A model generated the notes under the pieces. The model saw only the letters and a program-made list of their open reading frames with translations, was not told the DNA's origin and did no database searches. Positions 16,711 through 25,561 of a DNA stretch of 64,000 nucleotides are shown piece by piece. The position numbers and the translations under genes are program-made. The first letter of the stretch is position 1. Every line of letters starts with the position of its first letter. Origin of the DNA: an uncultured Lachnospiraceae bacterium (GTDB lineage: Bacteria; Bacillota; Clostridia; Lachnospirales; Lachnospiraceae); the NCBI GenBank assembly GCA_900317555.1, contig ONHF01000002.1:96474-160473 (forward strand), read 5' to 3'.

Positions 16711-16860
16711 CACGGCCGGAGCGTCCCTTGCAAATCTGGTCTGACGTGGCCGGAGTGCCCCTTGCAAATCTGGTCTGACGCGGACGGCGGTCCCTTGAAA
16801 ATCCGTTCCGGCCGGATCGGCGCATTCCTTGAGAACCCGGTTCGATCCGGATCGAACTCC
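16692..16860 (+). repeat. Degenerate 34-bp tandem array spanning the dehydratase stop codon
   Basis: Units begin at CCTTG at 16692, 16726, 16760, 16793 and 16827 (periods 34, 34, 33, 34). The first unit encodes the last residues (FLENLV) and TGA stop of the upstream gene. Units 2 and 3 repeat the same AAATCTGGTCTGA text, and units 4 and 5 are more diverged. The array ends right before the GAAAGGA ribosome-binding site of the next gene. Confidence 0.88.
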
Positions 16861-16873
16861 GAAAGGATATTTT

Positions 16874-18571
16874 ATGGCACATACTATTCATTACATCTGC
16901 AAATACACACCGCTCGAACTTTTCGCCGCAATGGGCGCCGAATGCGTCTATGCCAATCACATGCCGGACGGCTTCGGCATTTCCGAAGCCGTGATCGGCT
17001 CCAACATCTGCGGCTTCGGAAAATCTCTGATTGATCTCGTCAGCTCCGGCGGCGTGCATGAACTGATTATGACAAGCTGCTGCGACACGATCCGCAGCGT
17101 ATACGACAACCTGCAAAAGAGCGGGAAGCCGGACTTCCTGTTCTATCTCGATATCCCGCATGCGGAGTCCGGTTGCACGAAAACGCAGCTTTCTTACCAG
17201 TTAAAACAACTGGTCCGCGCATATTCAGCGTACAGCGGGAATTGTTTTGACCGGAATAAATTTATGGAGGCGATGAAGCTCTCGCACGCGCAGCAGGTCC
17301 GGCCGAATTCTCCGTACATCAGTATTCTCGGCGGACGCGCCGGGATCGAGTTGCACAAAGAAGCTTTGAAAGAGATGCCGCTGCCCGTGCACAACGACAC
17401 CTGCGTCGCCGGAAGAAGCGTCGGGGAGAGCCTGCCCGATCCGTCGCTGTCCTTTGACGGGCTGATGGACTGGTATGCCGGTGAACTGCTGTCGCAGCTG
17501 CCCTGCATGCGGATGATTGACCGAGAAGGTCGAAAGAGGCTCTACAATGACCCGAATCTGCGGGGTATCATATATCATACAATCCGGTTCTGTGATTTCT
17601 ACAATTTCGAATACAGCGAAATTAAAAGCCACGTCGATGTGCCGATGCTGAAAATCGAAACCGATTACACAACCGGCTCTTCGGGGCAGCTTCTGACAAG
17701 GCTGCAGGCTTTTGCCGAGGAGATTCGCAGCGCCTATTCGGACACGCCGCAGATTTTCAAAGGAAACAGATCGGGAGGATCAGCAATGAACAAACAGAAT
17801 TTCACCTATGTGGCAGGCATTGATTCGGGCTCCGCGAGCACGGATGTCGTGATTCTGGATAAGGATAGAAATTATGTCGCAGGTATCGTTCTGCCGACCG
17901 GCGCCGGTGCGGTCATCAGCGCGGAAAAAGCGCTCGAAGCGGCGCTGCAGGAGGCCGGCCTTTCGCGATCGGACATCGGCCGCGTCGTGACAACCGGATA
18001 CGGCCGGACATCGATCGGGAATTCCGACCGCAGTATCACAGAGATCACCTGCCACGCGCGAGGCGCGCATTTTCTCGATCCGTCTGTCCGCACGGTCATT
18101 GATATCGGCGGGCAGGACAGCAAGGTTATAACACTGGACAGCACGGGAAAAGTTACGAATTTCGTAATGAATGACAAGTGCGCGGCCGGAACCGGCAGGT
18201 TCCTTGACATGATGGCGCGCACGATGGAAATGACGCTGGATGATATGAGCCTTCGCGGGCTGACTTATAAAGAAGACATTACGATCTCGAGCACCTGCAC
18301 GGTGTTCGCGGAGTCGGAGGTTGTCTCTCTGATCGCGGAAAACAAAGACGTCGACGACATCGTCCACGGTCTGGACAAATCTGTCGCCGCAAAAACAGCA
18401 ACGCTTGTAGCAAGGGCCGGCGGCAGCGGTCCGTTCATGATGACCGGCGGCGTCTCGAAGAACAAAGGGCTGGTCAAGGCTCTGTCCGAAAAGCTCGGAC
18501 AGAAGCTGATCATCTCGGACAAGGCGCAGCTTTGCGGCGCGCTCGGCGCGGCGCTGTACGCGCTGGACTAA
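16874..18571 (+). CDS. Fusion: 2-hydroxyacyl-CoA dehydratase subunit + BadF/HgdC activator ATPase
   Basis: 565-aa fusion. Residues 1-~300 are a dehydratase D-component subunit (YTPLELFAAMG near the start, TSCCDT as a likely cluster-ligand region). Residues 305-565 are a complete activator of the BadF/BadG/HgdC family, which uses ATP to inject an electron into the dehydratase. It shows GIDSGSASTD (nucleotide-binding start), DIGGQDSK, and Cys436 (NDKCAAGTG) and Cys475 (SSTCTVF), 39 residues apart like Cys127/Cys166 of HgdC, which bridge the dimer's [4Fe-4S] cluster. The ATG at 16874 has GAAAGGA upstream. At the junction an in-frame ATG (17786, Met305) is preceded by a full GGGAGG, so a free activator may also be made. 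Confidence 0.9.
   Translation: MAHTIHYICKYTPLELFAAMGAECVYANHMPDGFGISEAVIGSNICGFGKSLIDLVSSGGVHELIMTSCCDTIRSVYDNLQKSGKPDFLFYLDIPHAESGCTKTQLSYQLKQLVRAYSAYSGNCFDRNKFMEAMKLSHAQQVRPNSPYISILGGRAGIELHKEALKEMPLPVHNDTCVAGRSVGESLPDPSLSFDGLMDWYAGELLSQLPCMRMIDREGRKRLYNDPNLRGIIYHTIRFCDFYNFEYSEIKSHVDVPMLKIETDYTTGSSGQLLTRLQAFAEEIRSAYSDTPQIFKGNRSGGSAMNKQNFTYVAGIDSGSASTDVVILDKDRNYVAGIVLPTGAGAVISAEKALEAALQEAGLSRSDIGRVVTTGYGRTSIGNSDRSITEITCHARGAHFLDPSVRTVIDIGGQDSKVITLDSTGKVTNFVMNDKCAAGTGRFLDMMARTMEMTLDDMSLRGLTYKEDITISSTCTVFAESEVVSLIAENKDVDDIVHGLDKSVAAKTATLVARAGGSGPFMMTGGVSKNKGLVKALSEKLGQKLIISDKAQLCGALGAALYALD
17773..17788 (+). promoter_or_regulatory. Internal ribosome-binding site and start inside the fusion gene
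   Basis: GGGAGG (17773-17778) lies 7 nt before the in-frame ATG at 17786, exactly at the domain boundary. It would produce a 261-aa stand-alone activator, the usual length of HgdC-type proteins. Confidence 0.75.
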
Positions 18572-18706
18572 AGCGGCGGCTGCGCAGCTGCCTGCTGCCG
18601 CGGGCGGCAGGAGCACTGGTACGGCAGCCCGCGTGGCGGCTTCGATTGAGCGGCGGCTGCGGGAGCCTGTGCCGGCGGTGCGCGATGTGCAGCACAGCCG
18701 TGACAC

Positions 18707-19909
18707 TTACTGCGGCGGCGCGCCGCGATGAATCGCGCCGCCGCCGAACTTTCTGCGGATTTCGTCTACGGCGGCATCCGCTTTCTTCTCTTTCTCTCTT
18801 TGATCATCTCCGAAAAGACTCAGCTGCACGGCCTGCTCTTTTGTAACATCAGTCAGCGATATGCCGATCAGGCGAAGCGGTGTCCTGCCGTCCCAGAGCT
18901 CGTCGAACAGCGCAACTGCCGCTCCGGTGATCTCGGCGGTAATATCGCTCGCCTGCGAAAGCTTTTTCTGATGAGACCTGTTGGTCCGGTTGGAAAAAGA
19001 GCCCGAACGGATCTTTACGCCAACGCACTGCGTGCGGAACCCGTCCCTGCGCATCCTTGAAGCCGCGGTGTCCGCAAGCTCCCGCAAAATCGCGTGCAGC
19101 TTTTCCCTGTCCGCAAGGTCCTCCTCGGTTGTTGTGGAAGCGCTGTATCCCTTCGCTTCTTCCGGATGATCCAGTACCTTTGAAGGATCAATTCCGTTTG
19201 CGAAATCGTGGTAGAGCTGCGCTGTTTTGACGCCAAGAAGGGAGGAAAGAGAGGCCATATCGCAGGCCGCGAGATCGCCGATCGTATAAATGCCCGCTTT
19301 CCGCAGCCTGTCTGCCGAATGTCCGCCGACCAGAAACAGCTTCCCCACCGGCATCGGCCAGAGCTTGCGCGGGATCTCGTCTTCAAAGAGCGTATGCGTT
19401 TTGTCGGGCTTTTCCATGTCGCTCGCCATCTTGGCAAGCAGCTTATTGTGCGCGATACCGACATTGACCGTAAACCCAAGCTCGGTCCGGACGCGCTCCC
19501 GGATCGCTGCTGCCGCGCGCAGCGGGTCCGGCCAGAGCTTCCCCATGCCGGTCATGTCAAGATAACATTCATCGATCGAGGCCTGCTCGAGCACCGGCGT
19601 AAAATCTCTGCAGACCGCGATAAAGCGCCGCGAGCACTCTTTATACCATGCCCTGTCCGGCGGCGCGACAACAAGTTCCGGGCATTTCTGCATCGCCATC
19701 GAAGACGCCTCTCCGGTATGGATGCCGAGTTTCGCGGCAGGAATCGACTTTGCGGCGACGATGCTCGTACGGAGCCCCGGATCTCCGCTGATAATCGCGG
19801 GGACATTCCGCAGATCACTCTTCCCTTCCCGCAGACGCTTTACCGACGTCCACGAAAGAAACGCGCTGTTTACATCCACATGGAAAATCAGCCGCCGTTC
19901 CTCTTCCAT
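18707..19909 (-). CDS. dinB: DNA polymerase IV (Y-family)
   Basis: 400-aa translesion polymerase. The palm motifs are visible: HVDVNSAFLSW at the start (first catalytic Asp), then SIDECYLDMTG with the Asp-Glu pair. C-terminal little-finger region follows TTEEDLADREKL. I chose the ATG at 19909 because GAGG lies 6 nt upstream, just inside the end of the threonine aldolase gene; the frame is open from a GTG at 19921. The gene starts 8 nt downstream of the aldolase stop, so the two are probably cotranscribed. Confidence 0.93.
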   Translation of the reverse strand: MEEERRLIFHVDVNSAFLSWTSVKRLREGKSDLRNVPAIISGDPGLRTSIVAAKSIPAAKLGIHTGEASSMAMQKCPELVVAPPDRAWYKECSRRFIAVCRDFTPVLEQASIDECYLDMTGMGKLWPDPLRAAAAIRERVRTELGFTVNVGIAHNKLLAKMASDMEKPDKTHTLFEDEIPRKLWPMPVGKLFLVGGHSADRLRKAGIYTIGDLAACDMASLSSLLGVKTAQLYHDFANGIDPSKVLDHPEEAKGYSASTTTEEDLADREKLHAILRELADTAASRMRRDGFRTQCVGVKIRSGSFSNRTNRSHQKKLSQASDITAEITGAAVALFDELWDGRTPLRLIGISLTDVTKEQAVQLSLFGDDQREKEKKADAAVDEIRRKFGGGAIHRGAPPQ

Positions 19910-19917
19910 CACACGCC

Positions 19918-20940
19918 TCACAAAAGATCCAGCAGCGCGTCCACATCTTCTTCGCGGGTCGCCCAGCTCGTCGCGAGCCGGATTGCCGTTCTGTTCTCAT
20001 CGACCGGCTCCCATTCGCTGAAAATGACCTTTTCCGCGAGCGCGCGCATCTGATGATTCTGCAAAACAACAAACTGCTGATTCGTCGGCGACTCCAGAAG
20101 CAGCTGATAGCCCTTCCTGCGCAGTCCTTCCCGCAGCTTCATCGCAAGATCCACCGCGTGTCTGCTGATCTGCAGATACAGGTCGTCCGTAAGAAGCGTG
20201 TCAAACTGCAGGCCCAGAAGCCATCCTTTGGCAAGCAGGCCGCCATGCTGTTTGACCTGCGTCATGAAGTGCGGCGGCATATTTTTCTTCGTAAAAACAA
20301 CCGCTTCGCCAAACAATGCCCCCACCTTCGTTCCGCCGATATAAAAGACGTCCGAAAGCGCTGCGATGTCCCGCATAGTCAGCTCTTTGGACGCAGCGAG
20401 CCCGTAGCCGAGGCGTGCGCCGTCAATAAACAGCGGAATACCGTACTCGCGGCAGATGCCGGAGACCGCGTTCAGCTCCTGCGCGCTGTACAGCGTGCCA
20501 TACTCGGTCGGGTAGGAAATATAGACCATTCCCGGAAAAACCATGTGCTCACGGTCCGGATTCTCCCGGAATGCTTTAAGGAAAGAACGGAGCTCTTCGG
20601 GGTCGATTTTGCCCTGATGCGCGGGCAGCGGCAGTACCTTATGCCCCGAGTATTCAATCGCGCCGGCCTCATGCACATTTACATGTCCGGTAGCCGCGGC
20701 AATGACCCCTTCATACGGACGAAGCATCGTCGAAATCACGATCTGATTCGTCTGTGTACCTCCGCAGAGAAAGAAAATCTCCGCGTCGTCAACGCCGCAG
20801 GCGCGGCGGATCTTTTCCTTCGCGGCAGCGCAGATTTCATCACTTCCGTAGCCTGTCTGCGGCTGCAGATTCATCTTCATCATCCGCTCCAGAATCAGCG
20901 GGTGCGCGCCTTCCATGTAGTCACTTGCAAATGCCAGCAT
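19918..20940 (-). CDS. ltaE: Low-specificity threonine aldolase family protein
   Basis: PLP enzyme of the beta-eliminating lyase fold, 340 aa, cleaving L-threonine or L-allo-threonine to glycine and acetaldehyde. It shows the cofactor-binding FLCGGTQTNQ, the substrate-side FIDGARLGYGLA, and the PLP lysine in YIGGTKVGALFGE. The ATG at 20940 has AGGAG upstream. Related aldolases with other beta-hydroxy amino acid substrates are possible. It is followed closely by dinB, with no metabolic link that I can see. Confidence 0.9.
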   Translation of the reverse strand: MLAFASDYMEGAHPLILERMMKMNLQPQTGYGSDEICAAAKEKIRRACGVDDAEIFFLCGGTQTNQIVISTMLRPYEGVIAAATGHVNVHEAGAIEYSGHKVLPLPAHQGKIDPEELRSFLKAFRENPDREHMVFPGMVYISYPTEYGTLYSAQELNAVSGICREYGIPLFIDGARLGYGLAASKELTMRDIAALSDVFYIGGTKVGALFGEAVVFTKKNMPPHFMTQVKQHGGLLAKGWLLGLQFDTLLTDDLYLQISRHAVDLAMKLREGLRRKGYQLLLESPTNQQFVVLQNHQMRALAEKVIFSEWEPVDENRTAIRLATSWATREEDVDALLDLL

Positions 20941-21028
20941 TCTTCTCCTCCATTATCTGAAAGTCCTGCGGCCGCGCGGCAGTCCGGGCAGCGGCAGAAC
21001 ACACAGCATCTGTCTGATTATGTCATTT

Positions 21029-21056
21029 TTGACCAAAATATTCAACATGTGATAAA
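21029..21056 (+). promoter_or_regulatory. Promoter of the 21.1-kb membrane protein gene
   Basis: TTGACC (21029-21034), 16 nt, GATAAA (21051-21056), about 40 nt before the start codon. Confidence 0.55.
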
Positions 21057-21095
21057 CTGCGAATCGACACGGAAACAATATGCGGGGGCAGAGAG

Positions 21096-22049
21096 ATGCG
21101 TAAGAAAACAGACAGACAACCGGATCTTTGGAACGCGCTTCCATGGCTCAGCGTCATGGCGCTCGTTATTCTGATGATGGCTGCAGCGGAACTGCTGCAT
21201 GAAAAGGAAATCATCTTCCCGGAGATCACGGCGCTCGCGGTCGGGTATATTCTCGCAAAGAAGCGGGCATGGATCGTGGATTCGAAGAGGATCCTGATTC
21301 TGATCACGGGATGCGCGGTGCTGGGACTTCTGATTGTCCTCTATATTCCCCTGTCCCTCCGGGGACAGATCTGCCTCGCCTTTGCGGTCAGCCAGCTCAT
21401 TTTCCTGTATTCGGGCACGACGCTCGCGCCGTTTGTATCCGCGATCGTGCTTCCGGTCATTCTGCAGACAAAGTCCTGGATTTACCCGGTTTCCGCATTT
21501 TTACTGACTCTTGTAGTCATCGTCTTGCACGGGCTTTTCATCCGGCTTGGCATCCGGGAAGACGAGCCCTATGTTCCGACTGCGATCCCGACAAGACAGG
21601 AATGGTTTGACGCGGTGCTGCGGACGGTTGTGGTTTCGGCTGCGGCTTGTTTTGCCCTGAAATATAACGTCCGTTTCGTAATCGCGCCGCCGCTTCTCGT
21701 CGCGTTCACGGAGTTCTCAAGGCCCTTGAACCCCGCAAGAAAGCGCCCGGTCAAAGTCATTCTGCTCCTCACGGCCTGCGCGGCGGCAGGAACGTTGTGC
21801 CGGCTCGTTCTGACAAATGCGGCGGGGCTTCCGCTCTCAGTCTCTGCCGGCGCCGCCACCCTGATCATGATGCTGCTGGTCCGCAAAACCGGAATGTACA
21901 TGCCGCCCGCCGGCGCCGTCACGATCCTGACCTTCCTTGTTCCGGACGAAGCTCTTGTATTCTTTCCGCTGCAGGTGCTGGCCGGCATCAGCCTCCTCAT
22001 GGGCATCACACTGTTAATGTTCGAACCGCTGCAAAAAGGACGCGCGTAA
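21096..22049 (+). CDS. Polytopic membrane protein, family not recognised
   Basis: 317 aa with about 8-9 hydrophobic segments from residue 15 to the end. The cytoplasmic loops are short apart from a loop around residues 155-170 (REDEPYVPTAIPTRQE). A conserved-looking stretch, KTGMYMPPAGAVTILTF near the C-terminus, is of the kind found in HPP-type membrane proteins, but I would not assign the family on this alone. The ATG at 21096 is preceded by a weak GGGGGC. It is convergent with the LysR gene (stops 18 nt apart). Role unknown. Confidence 0.8.
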   Translation: MRKKTDRQPDLWNALPWLSVMALVILMMAAAELLHEKEIIFPEITALAVGYILAKKRAWIVDSKRILILITGCAVLGLLIVLYIPLSLRGQICLAFAVSQLIFLYSGTTLAPFVSAIVLPVILQTKSWIYPVSAFLLTLVVIVLHGLFIRLGIREDEPYVPTAIPTRQEWFDAVLRTVVVSAAACFALKYNVRFVIAPPLLVAFTEFSRPLNPARKRPVKVILLLTACAAAGTLCRLVLTNAAGLPLSVSAGAATLIMMLLVRKTGMYMPPAGAVTILTFLVPDEALVFFPLQVLAGISLLMGITLLMFEPLQKGRA

Positions 22050-22067
22050 AACAGCGCAGTCCCATCG

Positions 22068-23021
22068 TTAAAGAATCTCCGCGTCTTCCGGAATCTCGAA
22101 CTCTCTTTCCTTCGTCTGGAAGCGTTCGGAGTGCATCTTGTCCTCTTCCATGAAATCCCGGACATAGCTGATAAATTCCTGCACGAGAACGCTCGGGCGC
22201 TGGTCTCTCGGCCATACCAGGAGATACTCGACAATTTTCGCGGGATCTGTGATTACCTTGGAAACGACATGCGGATTCGGCGTATACGTGGTCTGCGGGA
22301 AAATACTGATGCCCACATTCTGCTCGGAGAGCGCGACCGCGTCGAGATAGTTGGACATTTCGCAGACGATGTTCGGCTCTTTGCCGATGCCCTCAAACCA
22401 TTTGCGGATCGCTTCAATTCTTGAATTTCTGCGCGGACTGATCAGAGGATAATCCGCGAGCTCGGAAAGTTTTACCGTCGTTCCTTCTCTTACGGCAAGC
22501 GGATGGTTTTTCGGGATAATCGCGATCCAGGGCTCCTTCCCGATCACAATGCTGTCCAGATGCTCGTTGTCGAAGGGATAGGCGATGACCGCGAGGTCCG
22601 AAAGTCCCCGCGCGAGATGCTCCAGAACATCGTCCGAGCTTCCGTTCCACATCTGATACCGCACCATCGGAAATTCTTTGGAAAATCCCGCGATCCATCT
22701 CGAGGCGATATAAGGTGCCCGGCCTTCCACCATTCCGAGAGAAATGGTTCCCGAAAGACCGTTCTCCATGTGCGCGAGATCGCTCCTTGTCTTGTCCGCA
22801 AGCGCGAGCATCTGATTCGACCGGTGCAGAAGAAGGCTTCCGGCCTCGGTCAGCTGCAGGTGGCGCTTCCCGCGGATGAACAGCTGAACGCCCAGATCTT
22901 CCTCGAGGCCTTTGATCTGATTCGAAAGCGGCGGCTGACTCATATTCAGCTTCTCGGCGGCTCTCGTGAAATTCAGTTCCTGCGCGACAACGGTAAAATA
23001 CTGAAGTGTTCTGAAATCCAT
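22068..23021 (-). CDS. LysR-family transcriptional regulator
   Basis: 317 aa. N-terminal winged helix-turn-helix (1-60: FRTLQYFTVVAQELNFTRAA, then LNMSQPPLSNQIKGLE) and a C-terminal periplasmic-binding-like effector domain (~90-295). The ATG at 23021 begins MDFRTLQYF. Its likely promoter is at 23123-23151, overlapping a palindrome, and the predicted start site falls at the base of a strong hairpin (23075-23118). The target is not evident. The convergent membrane protein and the sugar locus upstream on the same strand are the nearest candidates. Confidence 0.92.
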   Translation of the reverse strand: MDFRTLQYFTVVAQELNFTRAAEKLNMSQPPLSNQIKGLEEDLGVQLFIRGKRHLQLTEAGSLLLHRSNQMLALADKTRSDLAHMENGLSGTISLGMVEGRAPYIASRWIAGFSKEFPMVRYQMWNGSSDDVLEHLARGLSDLAVIAYPFDNEHLDSIVIGKEPWIAIIPKNHPLAVREGTTVKLSELADYPLISPRRNSRIEAIRKWFEGIGKEPNIVCEMSNYLDAVALSEQNVGISIFPQTTYTPNPHVVSKVITDPAKIVEYLLVWPRDQRPSVLVQEFISYVRDFMEEDKMHSERFQTKEREFEIPEDAEIL

Positions 23022-23074
23022 ACTCTCCGGCTTTCTGACGGGCAGCCATAGCTGCTGCCATCTGATATTTGCAT

Positions 23075-23118
23075 AAAGCGCCGGCTATGCAGAATTTTAC
23101 AGTCTGCGCCGGCGCTTT
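23075..23118. terminator. Hairpin between the sugar locus and lysR
   Basis: AAAGCGCCGGC (23075-23085) pairs with GCCGGCGCTTT (23108-23118); GCAGA/TCTGC extends the stem after a 3-nt bulge. It probably ends the minus-strand DUF4867 transcript. The lysR transcript may also begin at its base. Confidence 0.65.
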
Positions 23119-23121
23119 AAA

Positions 23122-23151
23122 TATTATACGTATTTAGTATAATAAATGCAA
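23122..23151 (-). promoter_or_regulatory. lysR promoter overlapped by a palindrome
   Basis: Minus strand: TTGCAT (23151-23146), 17 nt, TATAAT (23128-23123). TATTATAC/GTATAATA (23122-23129 and 23137-23144, 7-nt spacer) forms an inverted repeat over the -10 and spacer, suggesting autoregulation. Confidence 0.65.
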
Positions 23152-23210
23152 TATATCAGTAATAGTTATTCGAAAGGATATATTAAGTGTATGGGCAAAA
23201 CATTCCGCGG

Positions 23211-23843
23211 TCAGTCCGAGGCGATATCCGGATTCTCTCCGGTCAGCCCGACATAGGCGCCGTCCTTTGCCTCCGGAGCATCCGGATGCGCGAGAAGCCA
23301 CTTGTTGTTCGCACGAAGAAGCCGGTCTTCAAAGGTCTTTCCGGCTGTCTTCGGAGCCTCTGTGTTCGTCCCCTTCGGAAGCGCGACCATCACGCGGAAG
23401 CCCTTGGAAGGGTCTGTATGGCAGGGCGCATAGTGAAGCGACGTAGCATAAACCTCAACCAGAACTCCTTTCGGTACAAGAAACGCTTTGCAGGCAGCCG
23501 TGTCCAGCTTTCCGTCCTGGATCTCGCTTTGTTTTGCGAGGATCAGAACAAAGTCCTCTGTCCCTAGATTAAACTCACTGCTTCTGTGATACTCAAGGCA
23601 GTTCAGCTTTGTATTATGCCCGTTGCACCAGCCGAATTCGACCGGCAGGCCGCCGAAAAGTGTGGGCGCCAGCTCTTTTGCGGCCGGCAGCTCCTGCAGC
23701 GCGGGCTCCTCCGGAACATAAGCGGTGCCTTCCGGCAGCGGCGTATGCTCGTTCAGTGCATTGACGATCGGCTGTGTATCATACCCCTCCAGAATTCTTC
23801 CATATGCACGGAATTCCGGATCTGTAACTGGATAAGTCTTCAT
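23211..23843 (-). CDS. DUF4867-type protein linked to sugar isomerase
   Basis: 210-aa soluble protein (MKTYPVTDPEFRAYG start) with a cupin-like middle region: LEYHRSSEFNLG, then TEDFVLILAK and ALHYAPCHTDP-like metal-ligand spacing (several His/Glu). I recall this as DUF4867, found beside fucose-isomerase genes in Clostridia; its activity is uncharacterised, and a sugar mutarotase or isomerase accessory role is a guess. The start could be the ATG at 23861 (six codons longer); neither has an ideal ribosome-binding site. It is 66 nt downstream of the isomerase gene in the same direction. Confidence 0.78.
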   Translation of the reverse strand: MKTYPVTDPEFRAYGRILEGYDTQPIVNALNEHTPLPEGTAYVPEEPALQELPAAKELAPTLFGGLPVEFGWCNGHNTKLNCLEYHRSSEFNLGTEDFVLILAKQSEIQDGKLDTAACKAFLVPKGVLVEVYATSLHYAPCHTDPSKGFRVMVALPKGTNTEAPKTAGKTFEDRLLRANNKWLLAHPDAPEAKDGAYVGLTGENPDIASD

Positions 23844-23909
23844 AATAAATGTAACCCCCATTGCGCCGGGCGCGGCACGGGATAAAACCGCGCCCGTAAA
23901 ACCAGCTTC

Positions 23910-25466
23910 TTATCTGCCGCCAAACGGATTTTCCGAAGCGTACAGGACGCCCGAAGGATGATTGTAGCCGATTTCAGACGGTGCTACGCCAATATACTTC
24001 AGGGCGTCATACAGCGCCTTTCCATAGTGTCCGAACATAACGGCGCCGTGGTGCGGATAGTTCTTTTCGATCAGCTCGTAGCGGTAGAATCTTCCCATCT
24101 CCGGAATCGCGAAAACACCGATCGAGCCGAACGACTTCGTCGCCACCGGCAGGACTTCGCCTTCCGCGGCATAAGCGCGGAGAATCCCGTCCGCGGTCGA
24201 CTGCAGTCTGTAGAACGTGATTTCGCCGGGCTTGATGTCGCCTTCCATCGTGCCGTCACACCAGTCTGCCGGATGCGTATTCGCCATGATCTTCTGGTAC
24301 GCGACATGCGGATTCTGCAGCCTTGTGCTGCAGGTATTGCCGCAGTGGAAGCCCATGAACGTGTCGGTATGCTTCCACGGATAGGAGAATTTCCCCTCAA
24401 TGCTCTCATGATACATGTCTTTCGGCACAGAGTTGTTGATATCCAGAAGCGTTACCGATTCGCCGCTGATGCACCAGCCGATGTACTCGGACAGAGCGCC
24501 GTAAAGGTCAACCTCGCAGGAAACCGGAATTCCTCTGCCGGTCAGACGGCTGTTGACATAGCAGGGTACGAACCGGAACATATCTTCGAACGCCGGCCAG
24601 CACTTGGTCGAAAGCGCAACATATTTGCGGTATCCCTTGTGCTCTTCTACCCAGTCAAGGAGCGTCGCTTCATAGGCCGCGAACTTGCAAAGCTTTTCGT
24701 CGTTCTTCTTTGCGGCCTCTTCGTCATATCCGAGCTCCCGGATCATATCCGACTTGATGGCCGCGATTTCCCCGTTCTGTTTCTTTACGGTCTGCTCGTC
24801 CAGGTTGTATTTCTCCGGGCAGTAATGCTTCTCGTAAGCTTCAAACAGATCGAGCTCGGACTCTTCCTCCACCTCGACGCCGAGGTTGTAAAACTGCTTG
24901 ACCGGCGCATTACAGGCAAGGAAATTCTGCGGGCGGGGGCCGAACGAAATGATCTTGAGATTGTCAAGGCCGAGACGGACGCGGGCAATCGGCAGGAAAT
25001 CGTGAATCATATCCGCGCAGTCTTCTGCATCACCGACCGGATACTCCGGAATCCATGCGGTCGTGTTCCGCAGTGCCAGGTTATAGCTGGCATTGAGCAT
25101 GCCGCAGAACGCATCGCCGCGTCCGGTGATGCCCAGCGTCGAGGAAGCTTCTTCGGCAGCGGCGCAGAACATCTTCGGCCCGTCAAAATGTTTTGCGAGA
25201 AGTGTCTCGGCGATTTCGGGGCCGAAGTTACCAAGGTAGACGCAGAGCGCATTGCAGCCGTGCGCCCTGACATCTTCGAGCGCGTTCACCATGTCCGTTT
25301 CACTCTCCACGATGGTGACCGGGCATTCATAGATGTCGTCCGCGCCGTACTTGTCCGTATAGGCCTGTACCAGCGCTTTTCTTCTGTTCACGGCAAGCGG
25401 AGCCGGGAAACAGTCTCTGGATACCGCTACAATACCGACTTTGATTGTGGGAATATTGGTTGTCAT
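23910..25466 (-). CDS. L-fucose isomerase family protein
   Basis: 518-aa cytoplasmic aldose-ketose isomerase of the L-fucose/L-arabinose isomerase superfamily, Mn-dependent in characterised members. It shows the N-terminal Rossmann-like region (KVGIVAVSRDCFP), a metal-site pair resembling FucI Glu337/Asp361 (SCEVDLYGALS and LLDINNS) and late histidines (PHHGAVMFGHYG). The ATG at 25466 follows AGGAG. With the xylulokinase 95 nt upstream, the substrate could be L-fucose, D-arabinose or another aldose whose ketose a FGGY kinase phosphorylates. No fuculose aldolase is in the window. Confidence 0.85.
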   Translation of the reverse strand: MTTNIPTIKVGIVAVSRDCFPAPLAVNRRKALVQAYTDKYGADDIYECPVTIVESETDMVNALEDVRAHGCNALCVYLGNFGPEIAETLLAKHFDGPKMFCAAAEEASSTLGITGRGDAFCGMLNASYNLALRNTTAWIPEYPVGDAEDCADMIHDFLPIARVRLGLDNLKIISFGPRPQNFLACNAPVKQFYNLGVEVEEESELDLFEAYEKHYCPEKYNLDEQTVKKQNGEIAAIKSDMIRELGYDEEAAKKNDEKLCKFAAYEATLLDWVEEHKGYRKYVALSTKCWPAFEDMFRFVPCYVNSRLTGRGIPVSCEVDLYGALSEYIGWCISGESVTLLDINNSVPKDMYHESIEGKFSYPWKHTDTFMGFHCGNTCSTRLQNPHVAYQKIMANTHPADWCDGTMEGDIKPGEITFYRLQSTADGILRAYAAEGEVLPVATKSFGSIGVFAIPEMGRFYRYELIEKNYPHHGAVMFGHYGKALYDALKYIGVAPSEIGYNHPSGVLYASENPFGGR

Positions 25467-25561
25467 ATGATCTCCTTCCGGTTCTGCGCCGCAGAACCTG
25501 CATAAAATGATTGATGGAATAATCCGGCGCCGTAAATTTAAAGCGCCGTTGTTCTGCCCCG

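Noticed and set aside
18572-18706. Terminator or small RNA after the fusion gene
   Set aside because: GC-rich short palindromes are present (CTGCCGC/GCGGCAG) but no U-tract or promoter.
23187-23567. Plus-strand frame preceded by AAAGGA
   Set aside because: The ribosome-binding-like sequence is in the AT-rich spacer, but the frame is antisense to the DUF4867 gene and its product resembles nothing.
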